Positions 34,313-43,783 of a DNA stretch of 64,000 bases are shown one piece after another (the stretch's first letter is position 1; the number at the start of each line of letters is the position of its first letter). A program made the position numbers and the translations under genes. This DNA comes from Ruminococcus sp. (lineage in GTDB: Bacteria > Bacillota > Clostridia > Oscillospirales > Acutalibacteraceae), in NCBI GenBank assembly GCA_003521625.1, contig DPHV01000024.1, forward strand, positions 383,838-447,837, in the 5' to 3' direction. The notes below the pieces were generated by a model. That model worked only from the letters and a program-made list of their open reading frames with translations, did no database searches and was not told the DNA's origin.

Positions 34313-35218
34313 TTAACCTGCTTTCTTTATTGACTGTTCTCCGCTTTTTACCGATAATGTTTTTCCGTCGGAGGAGAATACTACTGTTTTATCTTTATCG
34401 GTTCTGTAAACCTCACAGTTAAATTTCTCAAGCAATTTGAGCGTTTCTTTGTGCGGATGACCGTAGTCGTTGCCCTTTCCGACAGAAATAACTGCATAAT
34501 CAGGATTTACCGCATCGAGAAATTCTTCGGTAGTTGAGGTACTGCTTCCGTGATGACCAACTTTCAGAACATCTGCGCTGATGTCGTCGGTAATAGTTTC
34601 AAGCTCCTTCTTCTCTGCATCTCCCGTAAAAAGGAAGGTGTTGTCTTTATAGGTCAGCTTAATAACAGCCGAGCTGTTATTTAGATTATCTTCATCTATT
34701 GTTACAGGTGCTACAACGTTGACTGTGTAATCGCTTTCTTCGGCAATCGTAAGTCCTGCCTTTGCAGAAGTTACTTTTAGCCCTTTCTTGGAAATTGATT
34801 CAAGAAGATTTTCGTAGGTCTTTGTATTTGCGACTGCCTTTGGCATACAGACAGAGCCTATATCCATATTCCTCACAATATATCCCATTGAGCCGATATG
34901 GTCAGCGTGAGGGTGAGTAGCAACGAGATAATCAATTTTTGAGTATCCGCAGTCGCCTATGTAATTTATAATTCCCTCTCCGTGATAGTTTTCTCCTGCG
35001 TCTATGAGCATTGTTTTTTCATCGGGAAGCTCGATAAAAATTGAATCTCCCTGCCCTACGTCCAAAAAATGGACATTGAGTCCACTCTTAATTGTAGCTT
35101 TTTCAGGCTCGTCAGGTTTGAAGTTAATTTCAAAAGAACAGGAACAAAGAAGCATTAATGAAATTAACAACGAGATTACGGCTAAAAAACGAATTTTCAT
35201 ACTATGATTTTGTTTCAC
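34313..35218 (-). CDS. Exported ComEC-type metallo-beta-lactamase-fold hydrolase (lipoprotein)
   Basis: A GTG start (35218) eight bases after GGAG gives a lipoprotein signal ending LMLLCSCSFE. The mature part is a beta-lactamase-fold hydrolase: VHFLDVGQGDSIFIELP, MLIDAGENY, THPHADHIGS (HxHxDH), FTGDAEKKE, VLKVGHHGSSTSTTEEFLDA. This is the same domain as the C-terminus of ComEC, here alone and outside the membrane. Likely a nuclease or phosphodiesterase acting on extracellular nucleic acid. Paired with DUF3006. Confidence 0.85.
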   Translation of the reverse strand: MKQNHSMKIRFLAVISLLISLMLLCSCSFEINFKPDEPEKATIKSGLNVHFLDVGQGDSIFIELPDEKTMLIDAGENYHGEGIINYIGDCGYSKIDYLVATHPHADHIGSMGYIVRNMDIGSVCMPKAVANTKTYENLLESISKKGLKVTSAKAGLTIAEESDYTVNVVAPVTIDEDNLNNSSAVIKLTYKDNTFLFTGDAEKKELETITDDISADVLKVGHHGSSTSTTEEFLDAVNPDYAVISVGKGNDYGHPHKETLKLLEKFNCEVYRTDKDKTVVFSSDGKTLSVKSGEQSIKKAG

Positions 35219-35326
35219 AACTTAAACTCCATTCATTATTTATCTTATAATATATTTTATCATATCGGATTTAAAATTTAAAGTATTTTCAATTATGAAT
35301 GTTATGTGAAAACAGCTTACTTTTGC

Positions 35327-35354
35327 TTGACTTACACTGAATCAATGGTATAAT
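35327..35354 (+). promoter_or_regulatory. Promoter of the marR-ABC operon
   Basis: TTGACT (35327-35332), 16-base spacer, TATAAT (35349-35354). Confidence 0.78.
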
Positions 35355-35364
35355 ATACTATAAA

Positions 35365-35384
35365 ATAGTTTTATATCAAACTGT
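35365..35384 (+). promoter_or_regulatory. Candidate MarR operator
   Basis: AGTTT (35367-35371) and AAACT (35378-35382) form an inverted repeat with a 6-base spacer, extending to ATAGTTT/AAACTGT, about ten bases past the -10 box and before marR. Size and position suit autorepression by a MarR dimer. Confidence 0.5.
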
Positions 35385-35412
35385 TTTATTTAAAACAAAC
35401 GGAGGTGATTCT

Positions 35413-35862
35413 ATGCAAGGCAGTTCGATTGCCGAATCTATCAGTCACGAAATTAAAGCGATTGACCATCTTATGCAAAGGAAGATGATTATGACTGCTT
35501 CAAAGTCGGGACTTGACAAGGTTACCATTATGCACGGCTGGATTATAGGTTATCTTATCCTGAATAATGACAAGGAAATATACCAGAAGGATATTGAAAG
35601 CGAGTTTGCTATTTCACGCTCAACCGTTACAAATATTCTTAAGCTTATGGAGAAAAAGGGGTATATTACAAGAGAGTCTGTAGCGAGTGACGCAAGGCTG
35701 AAAAAAATCACTCTGACTGATAAAGGTGTACAAACGGCAGTTATTCTTAAAAAGGCAGTTGAAGAAAACGAGAAAAGCTTTGACAGACTTCTTGATAACG
35801 ATGAAAAGGAAACCTTCTTGCGCCTTGTGAAAAAACTAAGATACGGTCTTGAAAATAACTGA
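35413..35862 (+). CDS. MarR-family transcriptional regulator
   Basis: 149 residues with a winged helix: YQKDIESEFAISRSTVTNIL is the recognition helix region, MEKKGYITRESVASDARLKK the wing, followed by ITLTDKGVQTAVILKKAVEE and the C-terminal dimer helix. A GGAGGTGAT ribosome site precedes the ATG. It precedes and overlaps slightly with the ABC exporter genes' leader, so it is the likely repressor of that exporter, relieved by the exported compound or another ligand. Confidence 0.9.
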   Translation: MQGSSIAESISHEIKAIDHLMQRKMIMTASKSGLDKVTIMHGWIIGYLILNNDKEIYQKDIESEFAISRSTVTNILKLMEKKGYITRESVASDARLKKITLTDKGVQTAVILKKAVEENEKSFDRLLDNDEKETFLRLVKKLRYGLENN

Positions 35863-35899
35863 CTTTATTTCATATAAAAGGAAGGAGTATGTATATTAT

Positions 35900-37648
35900 A
35901 TGATAAAAACTCTGGCAAAACACATTAAGGGCTTTGTTAAAGAGTCTGTTATGACGCCTTTGTTTATGATTCTTGAGGTAGTAGCGGAAATGCTTATTCC
36001 GCTTATTATGTCTTCTATGATTGACGAAGGAATCAACGAAGGAAATATGCAGCACATAATTACAACAGGTCTGTTGATGGGCGCCTGTGCGCTTATCGGA
36101 CTGTTCGGAGGCATTATGGGCGGCATTTACGGTGCAAAAGCGTCGGCAGGCTTTGCAAGAAATCTGCGTATGGCGATGTTTGAGAATATACAATCATATT
36201 CATTTGCAAACATCGACAAATTCTCAACCGCAGGTCTTGTCACACGACTTACAACCGATGTAACAAATATTCAGAACGCTTATCAGATGATACTCAGAAT
36301 GTGCTTCAGAGCGCCTTTCAGCCTGATTATTGCGATGACAATGACATTTATTATAAACGCAAAGCTCGCTTGTATCTATCTTATTGCAATCGTATTTCTC
36401 GGGGTTGTGCTTGGATTCCTGCTTAAAGTTACTTATAAATATTTCAGTCAGGTGTTTGAAAAGTACGATGAACTCAACGCAAGCATTCAGGAAAATGTAT
36501 CGGCAATCAGAGTTGTGAAATCCTTTGTAAGAGAAGACCACGAGGTAAAGAAATTCAACAGAGCCACAAATAATCTTTACAGGCTTTTTGTTAAGGCTGA
36601 AAACGCTATGGTATCTGTTTCACCGCTTATGATGATGACTGTTTATGGTTGCATCATAGCAATCAGCTGGTTCGGTGCGAATATGATTGTCGGCAGTGAA
36701 ATGACTACGGGTGAGCTTACAAGTATGCTTACATACTGTATGAACATTCTTATGAGCCTGCTTATGGTTGCAATGGTGTTTGTGATGATTACTATGAGCC
36801 TTGCGAGCGCAAGACGTATTTCCGAGGTTTTAAACGAGGAATCAACGCTTAAGAATCCCGAAAATCCCGATTACAATGTTGAAAACGGAAGCATTGAGTT
36901 TGAAAATGTTTCTTTCAGCTACAATACAACAAGTGAAAAGCCGATACTTAATAACATTAACGTATCTATTAAATCAGGTGAAACAGTCGGTATTATCGGC
37001 GGAACGGGCAGTTCAAAGACAAGCCTTGTTAACCTTATCGGCAGACTTTACGATGTTACAGACGGCGTTGTTAAGGTCGGCGGAAAAGATGTTCGCTCAT
37101 ACTACCTTGAAACACTGCGTGACGAGGTTTCTGTTGTGTTGCAGTCAAACGTACTTTTTAGCGGAAGTATTCTTGACAATCTGCGTTGGGGCAACGAAAA
37201 TGCTACCGAGGAAGAATGTATCAAAGCCTGCAAGCTCGCCTGTGCCGACGACTTTATTCAGTCCTTCCCCGACAGGTACAACACCCATATTGAACAGGGT
37301 GGTACAAATGTTTCGGGCGGACAGAAGCAAAGGCTCTGCATTGCAAGAGCGTTGCTTAAAAAGCCTAAAATACTTATTCTTGACGACTCGACAAGTGCCG
37401 TAGACACTGCAACCGACGCAAGAATAAGAAAGGCTTTCCGTGACGAAATTCCGGACACAACGAAAATTATTATTTCTCAGAGAATTTCAAGCGTTGAAAA
37501 TGCCGATAAAATTATTGTTATGGACGACGGTGAGATAAGCGCAGTCGGAACACACGAGGAGCTTGTAAATTCAAGTCCGATTTACAGCGAAATCTACTCC
37601 GCACAAACAGGCGGAAGCGGCGACTTTGACAAGAAAGGAGAGTTGTAA
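35900..37648 (+). CDS. ABC exporter half-transporter, degenerate ATPase site subunit
   Basis: Type IV (ABCB-like) exporter: six helices in the first ~320 residues, then an ATPase domain with Walker A GGTGSSKTS (about 365), signature VSGGQKQRL, Walker B ILILDDSTSAVD and ISQRISSV at the switch. The catalytic Glu is Asp and the switch His is Gln, so this half carries the degenerate site of a heterodimer such as BmrCD or TM287/288. Start at the ATG at 35900 after GGAAGGAG; an in-frame ATG at 35849 overlaps marR. Confidence 0.9.
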   Translation: MIKTLAKHIKGFVKESVMTPLFMILEVVAEMLIPLIMSSMIDEGINEGNMQHIITTGLLMGACALIGLFGGIMGGIYGAKASAGFARNLRMAMFENIQSYSFANIDKFSTAGLVTRLTTDVTNIQNAYQMILRMCFRAPFSLIIAMTMTFIINAKLACIYLIAIVFLGVVLGFLLKVTYKYFSQVFEKYDELNASIQENVSAIRVVKSFVREDHEVKKFNRATNNLYRLFVKAENAMVSVSPLMMMTVYGCIIAISWFGANMIVGSEMTTGELTSMLTYCMNILMSLLMVAMVFVMITMSLASARRISEVLNEESTLKNPENPDYNVENGSIEFENVSFSYNTTSEKPILNNINVSIKSGETVGIIGGTGSSKTSLVNLIGRLYDVTDGVVKVGGKDVRSYYLETLRDEVSVVLQSNVLFSGSILDNLRWGNENATEEECIKACKLACADDFIQSFPDRYNTHIEQGGTNVSGGQKQRLCIARALLKKPKILILDDSTSAVDTATDARIRKAFRDEIPDTTKIIISQRISSVENADKIIVMDDGEISAVGTHEELVNSSPIYSEIYSAQTGGSGDFDKKGEL

Positions 37649-37649
37649 T

Positions 37650-39557
37650 ATGAGAGGACCGAAACCACCCGTTAATAAACACAACGAGGCAACAGGTGCA
37701 AAGGTTAAAAATCCGATGAAAACGCTGAAAAGGCTAATCGGAATAATTATGAAAAAGTACAAATTTCATATGATTGTTGTATTCATTTTTATGCTGCTGA
37801 GTGTTTTTGCAAATGTTCAGGGAACTTTGTTTATCCAGACTCTTATTGACGATTACATCACTCCTATGATAGGTCAGCCGAATCCTGACTTCACTCCGCT
37901 GCTTATGGCTATTGCTAAAGTTGCAATATTCTATATACTCGGAGCAGCAGCGACATTTGCTTATTCTAAAATTATGGTGTACGTTACGCAGGGTACTATG
38001 CGTGACATAAGGTGCGACATATTCTCGCATATGGAAAGTCTGCCGATTAAGTATTTTGATACACACAAGCACGGCGATATTATGAGCGTTTACACTAATG
38101 ACGTTGATACTCTTCGTCAGATGATAAGTCAGAGCCTTGTGCAGATTTTTTCAAGCGTAATTACCATTGTATCCGTACTTGCAAGTATGATTGTTTTAAG
38201 TATTCCTCTTACACTGCTTACGCTGTTTATGGTATTTGTTATGCTGTTTGTGGTAAAGAATCTTGCAGGCAAGAGCGGAAAATACTTCCTTGCACAGCAG
38301 ACTGACCTTGGTAAAGAAAACGGCTATATCGAAGAAATGATGAAGGGTCAGAAGGTCGTTAAGGTATTCAATCACGAGAAAAAGAGCATTGAGGAATTTA
38401 AAGAGCTTAACGACAAGCTGTTTGACAGTGCATACAACGCAAATAAATTTGCGAACATCATTATGCCGATTAATGCACAGTTAAGCAATTTAAGCTATGT
38501 TCTCTGTGCTATTCTCGGCGGTGTGCTTGCTCTGACGGGATTTGCCGGATTTACACTTGGTAAGCTTGTAAGCTTTCTTACATTCAACAAGAATTTCAGC
38601 CAGCCTATCAATCAGGTAAGCCAGCAGTTAAACAGCATTATTATGGCTCTTGCAGGTGCAGAGCGTATATTTGATTTGCTTGATGAGAAGAGCGAGGATG
38701 ACAACGGCTACGTTACACTTGTAAATGCAAAGAAAGAAAACGGCAAACTCACTGAAACTAACGAACGCACAGGACTTTGGGCGTGGAAACACATTCATCA
38801 GGAAACAGGCGAAGTTGAGTACAAGGAGCTTCAGGGTGCACTTGTTATGGATGACGTTGATTTCGGCTATAATGACGACAAAATGGTACTCCATAACATT
38901 GACCTTTATGCCGACCCCGGTGAAAAAATTGCGTTTGTCGGCTCGACAGGTGCAGGCAAAACTACGATTACTAATCTGATTAACCGCTTTTATGATATTC
39001 AGGACGGCAAAATCAGATATGACGGAATTAACATCAACAAAATTAAAAAGTCTGATTTACGACGTTCGCTCGGTATTGTTTTGCAGGATACTCACCTGTT
39101 TACCGATACGGTAATGGAAAATATCCGCTACGGCAGACTTGACGCTACAGACGAAGAGGTTATTGCCGCCGCAAAGCTTGCTAATGCTGACTCGTTTATC
39201 CGCAAACTGCCGGACGGTTACAACACCGTTTTAAAGGGTGACGGCGGAAACTTAAGTCAGGGACAAAGACAGATGCTTGCTATTGCAAGAGCTGCTGTTG
39301 CCGACCCGCCTGCGCTGATTCTTGACGAGGCAACAAGCTCGATTGATACGAGAACAGAAAAGATGGTTCAGGACAGTATGGATAAGCTTATGAAGGGCAG
39401 GACAACATTTGTTATCGCCCACAGGCTGTCAACTGTTAAGAATTCCGACTGTATTATGGTGCTTGAACAGGGACGAATCATTGAGCGTGGCACACACGAC
39501 CAGCTCATTGAGCAAAAGGGTAAATATTATCAGCTTTACACAGGGAAATCTGCTTAA
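37650..39557 (+). CDS. ABC exporter half-transporter, catalytic subunit
   Basis: The second half of the heterodimer: helices in the first ~350 residues (MIVVFIFMLLSVFANVQGTL and others), an inserted hydrophilic stretch near 370-410, Walker A FVGSTGAGKTT, signature LSQGQRQML, canonical Walker B ALILDEATSSID and switch VIAHRLSTV. The ATG at 37650 overlaps nothing and follows AAAGGAG inside the end of the first gene. Substrate unknown; multidrug or lipid export is usual for such pairs. Confidence 0.92.
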   Translation: MRGPKPPVNKHNEATGAKVKNPMKTLKRLIGIIMKKYKFHMIVVFIFMLLSVFANVQGTLFIQTLIDDYITPMIGQPNPDFTPLLMAIAKVAIFYILGAAATFAYSKIMVYVTQGTMRDIRCDIFSHMESLPIKYFDTHKHGDIMSVYTNDVDTLRQMISQSLVQIFSSVITIVSVLASMIVLSIPLTLLTLFMVFVMLFVVKNLAGKSGKYFLAQQTDLGKENGYIEEMMKGQKVVKVFNHEKKSIEEFKELNDKLFDSAYNANKFANIIMPINAQLSNLSYVLCAILGGVLALTGFAGFTLGKLVSFLTFNKNFSQPINQVSQQLNSIIMALAGAERIFDLLDEKSEDDNGYVTLVNAKKENGKLTETNERTGLWAWKHIHQETGEVEYKELQGALVMDDVDFGYNDDKMVLHNIDLYADPGEKIAFVGSTGAGKTTITNLINRFYDIQDGKIRYDGININKIKKSDLRRSLGIVLQDTHLFTDTVMENIRYGRLDATDEEVIAAAKLANADSFIRKLPDGYNTVLKGDGGNLSQGQRQMLAIARAAVADPPALILDEATSSIDTRTEKMVQDSMDKLMKGRTTFVIAHRLSTVKNSDCIMVLEQGRIIERGTHDQLIEQKGKYYQLYTGKSA

Positions 39558-39574
39558 GATTATAAAATAAAACA

Positions 39575-39615
39575 GGGATATACTTGAAACGAAAATTCAA
39601 GTATATCCCGTTTTT
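39575..39615 (+). terminator. Bidirectional terminator after the ABC exporter
   Basis: GGGATATACTTGAA pairs with TTCAAGTATATCCC (14 bp) around a short loop, followed by CGTTTTTA. pgeF ends just beyond on the other strand. Confidence 0.85.
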
Positions 39616-39619
39616 AGTT

Positions 39620-40450
39620 TTATTTAATGCACATAAATGCGCTCATTGTTCCTCGTTTTCCCTTTGTTGCACGGTGACTCCACAAAAGATCACTGTTGCA
39701 GTTGGTGCATATATCACTTAACGTTATATTCTCGTTCTCTACGCCTGCGGCAACGAGAATTTGTCTGTTGGTTTCAAGCAGATCTATCATATATTTTCCG
39801 TTTTCTTTAGGGAAAACAAAACGACTGCTGTCAAGGTCAGCGAGAGCGTAGAAATTATCTGCACAGGGTTTATCAACCTCGTAACAGCACACGGAAATCG
39901 CAGGTCCAATTGCGGCAACTATATCGGCAGGGTTTGTGCTGTAAAGCTCGGTCATCTTGTTTACAACCTTTTCCCCTATTCTGCCAACAGTTCCCCTCCA
40001 GCCTGCGTGAGCAAGACCGATTGCCTTTTTCTTTGTATCGACAAAAAACAGCGGTGTGCAGTCAGCATAGTATGTAACAAGCGTTACGCCCTTTTCATTT
40101 GTAACAAGTGCGTCCACACTATGCAAATCACGAGGCTTGTAAATTCCTACACCCTTATTTTCAGAGGTTACGGCACGAACAAATGTGTTGTGGTCCTGTG
40201 CTGACGCTGTCAGGGAGTTGAAATCAAAGCCTGCGCTTTTGCAGATGCGCTTATAGTTCTCGGTCACGCTTTCGGGATTATCTCCTCTGTTGAATGCCAT
40301 ATTCATTGAAGTAAACTCACCTTCTGACACTCCGCCCAGACGGGTTGAAAAAGCGTGATTAATAAAGTTTATTTCTGATAAAGAATTATATGTAAGATAC
40401 GGTACTGTATCAATGTTATTGAGCGTCATAGTTTTTGATTGAAAATTCAT
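39620..40450 (-). CDS. pgeF: Laccase-domain protein PgeF (YfiH), peptidoglycan editing / purine nucleoside phosphorylase
   Basis: The multicopper-oxidase-like YfiH fold: FSTRLGGVSEGEFTSMNMAF, SAQDHNTFV, VTYYADCTPLFFVDTKKKAI, GLAHAGWRGTVGRIGEKVV, AIGPAISVCCYEV. The His/Cys/His set (QDH, ADC, AHAGW) forms the zinc site used for purine nucleoside phosphorolysis and linked to muropeptide editing in other bacteria. 276 aa, full length. Monocistronic between two terminators/promoters; divergent from the small Cys protein gene. Confidence 0.92.
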   Translation of the reverse strand: MNFQSKTMTLNNIDTVPYLTYNSLSEINFINHAFSTRLGGVSEGEFTSMNMAFNRGDNPESVTENYKRICKSAGFDFNSLTASAQDHNTFVRAVTSENKGVGIYKPRDLHSVDALVTNEKGVTLVTYYADCTPLFFVDTKKKAIGLAHAGWRGTVGRIGEKVVNKMTELYSTNPADIVAAIGPAISVCCYEVDKPCADNFYALADLDSSRFVFPKENGKYMIDLLETNRQILVAAGVENENITLSDICTNCNSDLLWSHRATKGKRGTMSAFMCIK

Positions 40451-40488
40451 ATTAATTTGCCTCCGTCAATCAAGAAAAAATATACCCC

Positions 40489-40517
40489 TTGAAACTGATG
40501 TAAGTTAATGTTATAAT
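40489..40517 (+). promoter_or_regulatory. Promoter of the small Cys protein gene
   Basis: TTGAAA (40489-40494), 17 bases, TATAAT (40512-40517), only about 16 bases between the predicted start of transcription and the ATG. Confidence 0.75.
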
Positions 40518-40539
40518 AAAGGAACACGGGGTGATTATA

Positions 40540-40746
40540 ATGAAGAAAAAGCTATTTGGTCAGAATATTATGCCTGACTGTTCATACTGCGAAAACGCCG
40601 TAATTGAAAAAGAAATGGCTTACTGCAAAAGAGGAAAGCGTATTCAGAACAGCAAATGCAGAGCCTTTAGATATGACCCGCTTATGAGAGTTCCGAAAAC
40701 TTCGACCTTCAATAAAAAATACAGTGCAGATGATTTTAAAATCTGA
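40540..40746 (+). CDS. Small four-cysteine protein, possible zinc-binding
   Basis: 68 residues: MKKKLFGQNIMPDCSYCENA, then AYCKRGKRIQNSKCRAFRYD and a basic tail. Four Cys in a C-x2-C ... C-x(10)-C pattern suggest a zinc knuckle. It has its own consensus promoter, a GGGGTG ribosome site and a terminator, so it is a real independently expressed gene. I do not know a function. Confidence 0.75.
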   Translation: MKKKLFGQNIMPDCSYCENAVIEKEMAYCKRGKRIQNSKCRAFRYDPLMRVPKTSTFNKKYSADDFKI

Positions 40747-40766
40747 TTATTTATAATATGATGTTT

Positions 40767-40800
40767 AAAAAGCTTTATCAGAAATGATAAAGCTTTTTTT
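40767..40800 (+). terminator. Bidirectional terminator
   Basis: AGCTTTATC-AGAAAT-GATAAAGCT with A-run and T-run flanks, serving the small Cys gene and ppa. Confidence 0.9.
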
Positions 40801-40812
40801 GTATATACTCTA

Positions 40813-41349
40813 TTATGCAAGCTGGAAATCCTTTATGTAGCTGTCGATTGACTTTTTGATAATTTCCTTTGCCTTTTTAACTCCGCTGATTTCAGTTACA
40901 GAAGTAGTCTTTCCTGCTTCAAGCGACTTGTAAACCTGAAAGAAGTGCTGTATTTCCTCAAAGTAATGCTTGGGAAGCTCCTTTATATCGCTGTAGCAGT
41001 TGTAGTTCGGGTCGTTTACAGGTACTGCAATAATCTTTTCATCACAGCTGTTGTTATCAATCATATTGAGCACACCTATTGGCTTACACTCAACAAGAGT
41101 CATAGGCTGAATAGTTTCACTGCAAAGCACAAGAACGTCAAGCGGGTCGCCGTCCTCGGCAAAGGTTCTGGGAATAAAGCCGTAGTTTGCAGGATAGTGA
41201 GTTGAGGTAAACAGAACTCTGTCGAGCTTCAAAAGTCCTGTTTCCTTGTCAAGCTCGTATTTATTCTTGCCGCCCTTTGAAATTTCAATAACAGCGTAAA
41301 ACTTATCTGTTGTGATTCTCTTTGGAGAAATGTCATGCCATATGTTCAT
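40813..41349 (-). CDS. ppa: Inorganic pyrophosphatase, family I
   Basis: Hydrolyses pyrophosphate from biosynthesis. YPANYGFIPRTFAEDGDPLD then VLVLC contains the family signature D-G-D-P-x-D; VIEISKGGKNKYELDKETG near the start and KHYFEEIQHFFQVYKSLEAG near the end are typical. I prefer the ATG at 41349 (MNIWHDISP); a GTG at 41361 is also in frame. About 178 aa, normal for bacterial soluble PPase. Confidence 0.95.
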   Translation of the reverse strand: MNIWHDISPKRITTDKFYAVIEISKGGKNKYELDKETGLLKLDRVLFTSTHYPANYGFIPRTFAEDGDPLDVLVLCSETIQPMTLVECKPIGVLNMIDNNSCDEKIIAVPVNDPNYNCYSDIKELPKHYFEEIQHFFQVYKSLEAGKTTSVTEISGVKKAKEIIKKSIDSYIKDFQLA

Positions 41350-41407
41350 AATCTTCTTCACCCTTCTTAAATATAAATATATTACCCATTATCATTATTA
41401 TAAATTA

Positions 41408-41441
41408 AGCTGCACAGGTTGTCAAGGCAACCTGTGCTTTA
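41408..41441 (-). terminator. Hairpin after the DUF2974 gene
   Basis: GCACAGGTTG (41412-41421) pairs perfectly with CAACCTGTGC (41428-41437); the following minus-strand T-richness is modest. Confidence 0.6.
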
Positions 41442-41447
41442 TGATTA

Positions 41448-42572
41448 CTACTTATTATCCTTATTCTTTCTGTTTTTCTTCAGCAGAGGATTTATGTCGG
41501 AAAAATTATTTTTAGCACATCTGATAAGATTCAACAGTGTTGAAATAATCAGCGACCTCGTTTTGTTGTCCATATTTTTAAGCGACTTGAAAATTTTTCC
41601 TGAATTTGACTTCCAATTTTCTGCTATCTCGTTAAATGTTTTATCCTCTGTATTTTCAAGCAGTGAAAACACGCCCTCAATAAATGCCTTTCTCTGCTGT
41701 TCGTCCATATCCGACACAAGCTCTGTCAGAGTATGGTCGAAAAATGCGCTTGTGTTTGTCATTGTATTGAGCGTTTCAAAGTGATTTCGCTTTATCTCCC
41801 ACGAATAAATATCGTGCTGTAAAAAGCCTTTTTGCGTGCTTTTCACAATTGTATATTCCTCTGCGTGTTCAAACATCATTCCGAAAATTGACGACTGCGG
41901 TACATAGGTGTGGATTTTACTTATCATCGACTTATAGCTGTTTTGTTCAATAACTTCTTTGTCAAATCCCGGTCCGTCGTGGTTGTACACTCCGACAATC
42001 CTCTTTTGTATTTCGGAGTTGCAGAAAATTGACGAATATACTGCAAGATTGCCTCCCTTTGAATGACCGCCGAGGATAAAGTTGCAGTTCAGGCTTTTAG
42101 CCGCCTGTTCAAGATATTTAAGTGCTGTTTGCTGTGACGGCAGAGGAAACATATAATACATATTAAAATCCTCCTGCCAGCCGACAAGGGTATTGTCCGT
42201 TCCTCGGTAAGAAATATAGCGGCAATTGTCGGCTATTTCAATGACAACAGCCGAAAACTGCATTTGCTTCTCCCTCTCGACTATGTTCACATAGCCCGAA
42301 AGCTTCATATTTTTAAAACGTTCTGACTCTGCACAGGCTTTCAAAAGCTCTGCGTCGCCCTCCCAAAGGATTTTATCGTTATTCAAATCTGTTGCAAAAA
42401 ATTTTTCACTTGCGTTTTTAATCGTGATTTTATCATTTATATCGGCAGATACAATATCGTCAAAGGGAAAATACGAAAGGCGAGATAATATAAGTGCGTC
42501 AACGTCGTTGAACGCATCGTTTTTTATACTCAAATCTCCTCGCCAGTCTAAATAATCAAACACATTTGGCAT
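41448..42572 (-). CDS. DUF2974 alpha/beta-hydrolase (Mbeg1-like)
   Basis: 374 residues. The hydrolase core shows YRGTDNTLVGWQEDFNMYYM and the nucleophile elbow FILGGHSKGGNLAVYSSIFC (G-H-S-K-G), followed by GVYNHDGPGFDKEVIEQNSY. These are standard for DUF2974/lipase-like cytosolic hydrolases. The C-terminal third is helical and without clear homology. No signal peptide. Ends in TAG followed at once by TAA. Substrate unknown. Confidence 0.82.
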   Translation of the reverse strand: MPNVFDYLDWRGDLSIKNDAFNDVDALILSRLSYFPFDDIVSADINDKITIKNASEKFFATDLNNDKILWEGDAELLKACAESERFKNMKLSGYVNIVEREKQMQFSAVVIEIADNCRYISYRGTDNTLVGWQEDFNMYYMFPLPSQQTALKYLEQAAKSLNCNFILGGHSKGGNLAVYSSIFCNSEIQKRIVGVYNHDGPGFDKEVIEQNSYKSMISKIHTYVPQSSIFGMMFEHAEEYTIVKSTQKGFLQHDIYSWEIKRNHFETLNTMTNTSAFFDHTLTELVSDMDEQQRKAFIEGVFSLLENTEDKTFNEIAENWKSNSGKIFKSLKNMDNKTRSLIISTLLNLIRCAKNNFSDINPLLKKNRKNKDNK

Positions 42573-42639
42573 AAATACACCTCCGAGCCTTATATCAGTA
42601 TATTACAATATTACGATTATGTTTTCAACTGTATTAATA

Positions 42640-42664
42640 CAAAAACGGACGCCGAAACGTCCGT
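42640..42664 (-). terminator. Terminator of the LPG-synthase-like gene
   Basis: ACGGACG (42645-42651) pairs with CGTCCGT (42658-42664), followed by five T on the minus strand. Confidence 0.85.
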
Positions 42665-42670
42665 TGTTTA

Positions 42671-43783
42671 TCATTCATTTTGCATTTCAAGCTCTTTTAA
42701 TTTTTTATCTTCCACTTTTTTATCTTTTGTATAATAAGAGAACGGAGCGGAAATTACGATTGCGCCGTAGTAGGTAACGAGTCGCCACAACAGAATTGCA
42801 GGCTTGATTTTATTTACTCCGCCGAGCACAAAGAACTGACCGAAGTACATAGTAAACGCAAGCTCTGCACCACCCGAAGCACCGGGGAGCGGTACGAGAT
42901 TTGATGTAAAGAGAACGAATGACTGAATACAGATAAAGTCAAGAAGATTCGGAACTGCCGCTCCGCTTGACACAGCAATCTCGGGCATACCGAATGATAT
43001 GTAAATGAAATACGGAACCGAAAGAATTGCCAGAACCTGTACCATAACAAGCAGATATGTACTTACAAGCAGCTTAGGATTTTTGAACAAATCCTTATTT
43101 GCCTGATGAAACATTGAAACCTCGTTGTAAAGTCGCTCAATCTTCTTTTCGGGATTCTTTACAAACTTGAACTTTACCATTATTTTGTATATCAGCTTTA
43201 TCATCTTATTAGTTATTCCCCGACAGAAAGATACTACAAGGAACAGAGCTGTAACAATAAGCTGAACGGAAAATCCGAAAACAATGAACAAGGTTGACCA
43301 TATGCTTGTAAATGCACTCTGGAAATACTCAAATTTGAATATTACCGCAAACACGCTGAAAAGCGTTGTGACAATCTGATAGACTATGAATTTTTGCGTC
43401 ATACAGGCAGAGCCGAAGCCTATGCCGATGTTCTTTTTTGACATAAGATAAAGCTGCATAGGTTGTCCGCCTGTGTTTGACGGAGTTATTGCTCCGAAAA
43501 ACACACCGACAAAGGAAACCTTTAGTGCATCAATAAAGCGAAAATCCTTATACTGTGACCGTACGAAAATCAGCGTGACAAACGTATCAATTAAGATATT
43601 GAAATCGAAAACAAGGAAAGCTATTATAACCCAAAAAAGACTAAAACTGTTAGGCGTTGAAAGAAGGTCAATCAGCCCGTCCTCCGAAGCAAAAAAGAAT
43701 ACTGCAAGGTATACCGTTATGCCAAACACAATAAGGTTAAAAATAAGCTTTCCGCTTATTCTGAACTTTTTCTTCTTTTCCAA
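42671..43783 (-). CDS. LPG-synthase-TM / UPF0104 flippase-like membrane protein
   Basis: About 370 residues with 7-8 helices. FFGAITPSNTGGQPMQLYLM and VPLPGASGGAELAFTMYFGQ are the two conserved Gly/Pro motifs of the MprF flippase domain. I choose a TTG start at 43783 because GGAG sits 9 bases before it and the next residues (EKKKKFRISGKLIFNL) form a natural cytoplasmic start; upstream ATGs at 43813 and 43840 lack ribosome sites. No aminoacyl-transferase domain is attached, so it is a stand-alone lipid or polyprenol transporter. Substrate unknown. Confidence 0.82.
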   Translation of the reverse strand: MEKKKKFRISGKLIFNLIVFGITVYLAVFFFASEDGLIDLLSTPNSFSLFWVIIAFLVFDFNILIDTFVTLIFVRSQYKDFRFIDALKVSFVGVFFGAITPSNTGGQPMQLYLMSKKNIGIGFGSACMTQKFIVYQIVTTLFSVFAVIFKFEYFQSAFTSIWSTLFIVFGFSVQLIVTALFLVVSFCRGITNKMIKLIYKIMVKFKFVKNPEKKIERLYNEVSMFHQANKDLFKNPKLLVSTYLLVMVQVLAILSVPYFIYISFGMPEIAVSSGAAVPNLLDFICIQSFVLFTSNLVPLPGASGGAELAFTMYFGQFFVLGGVNKIKPAILLWRLVTYYGAIVISAPFSYYTKDKKVEDKKLKELEMQNE

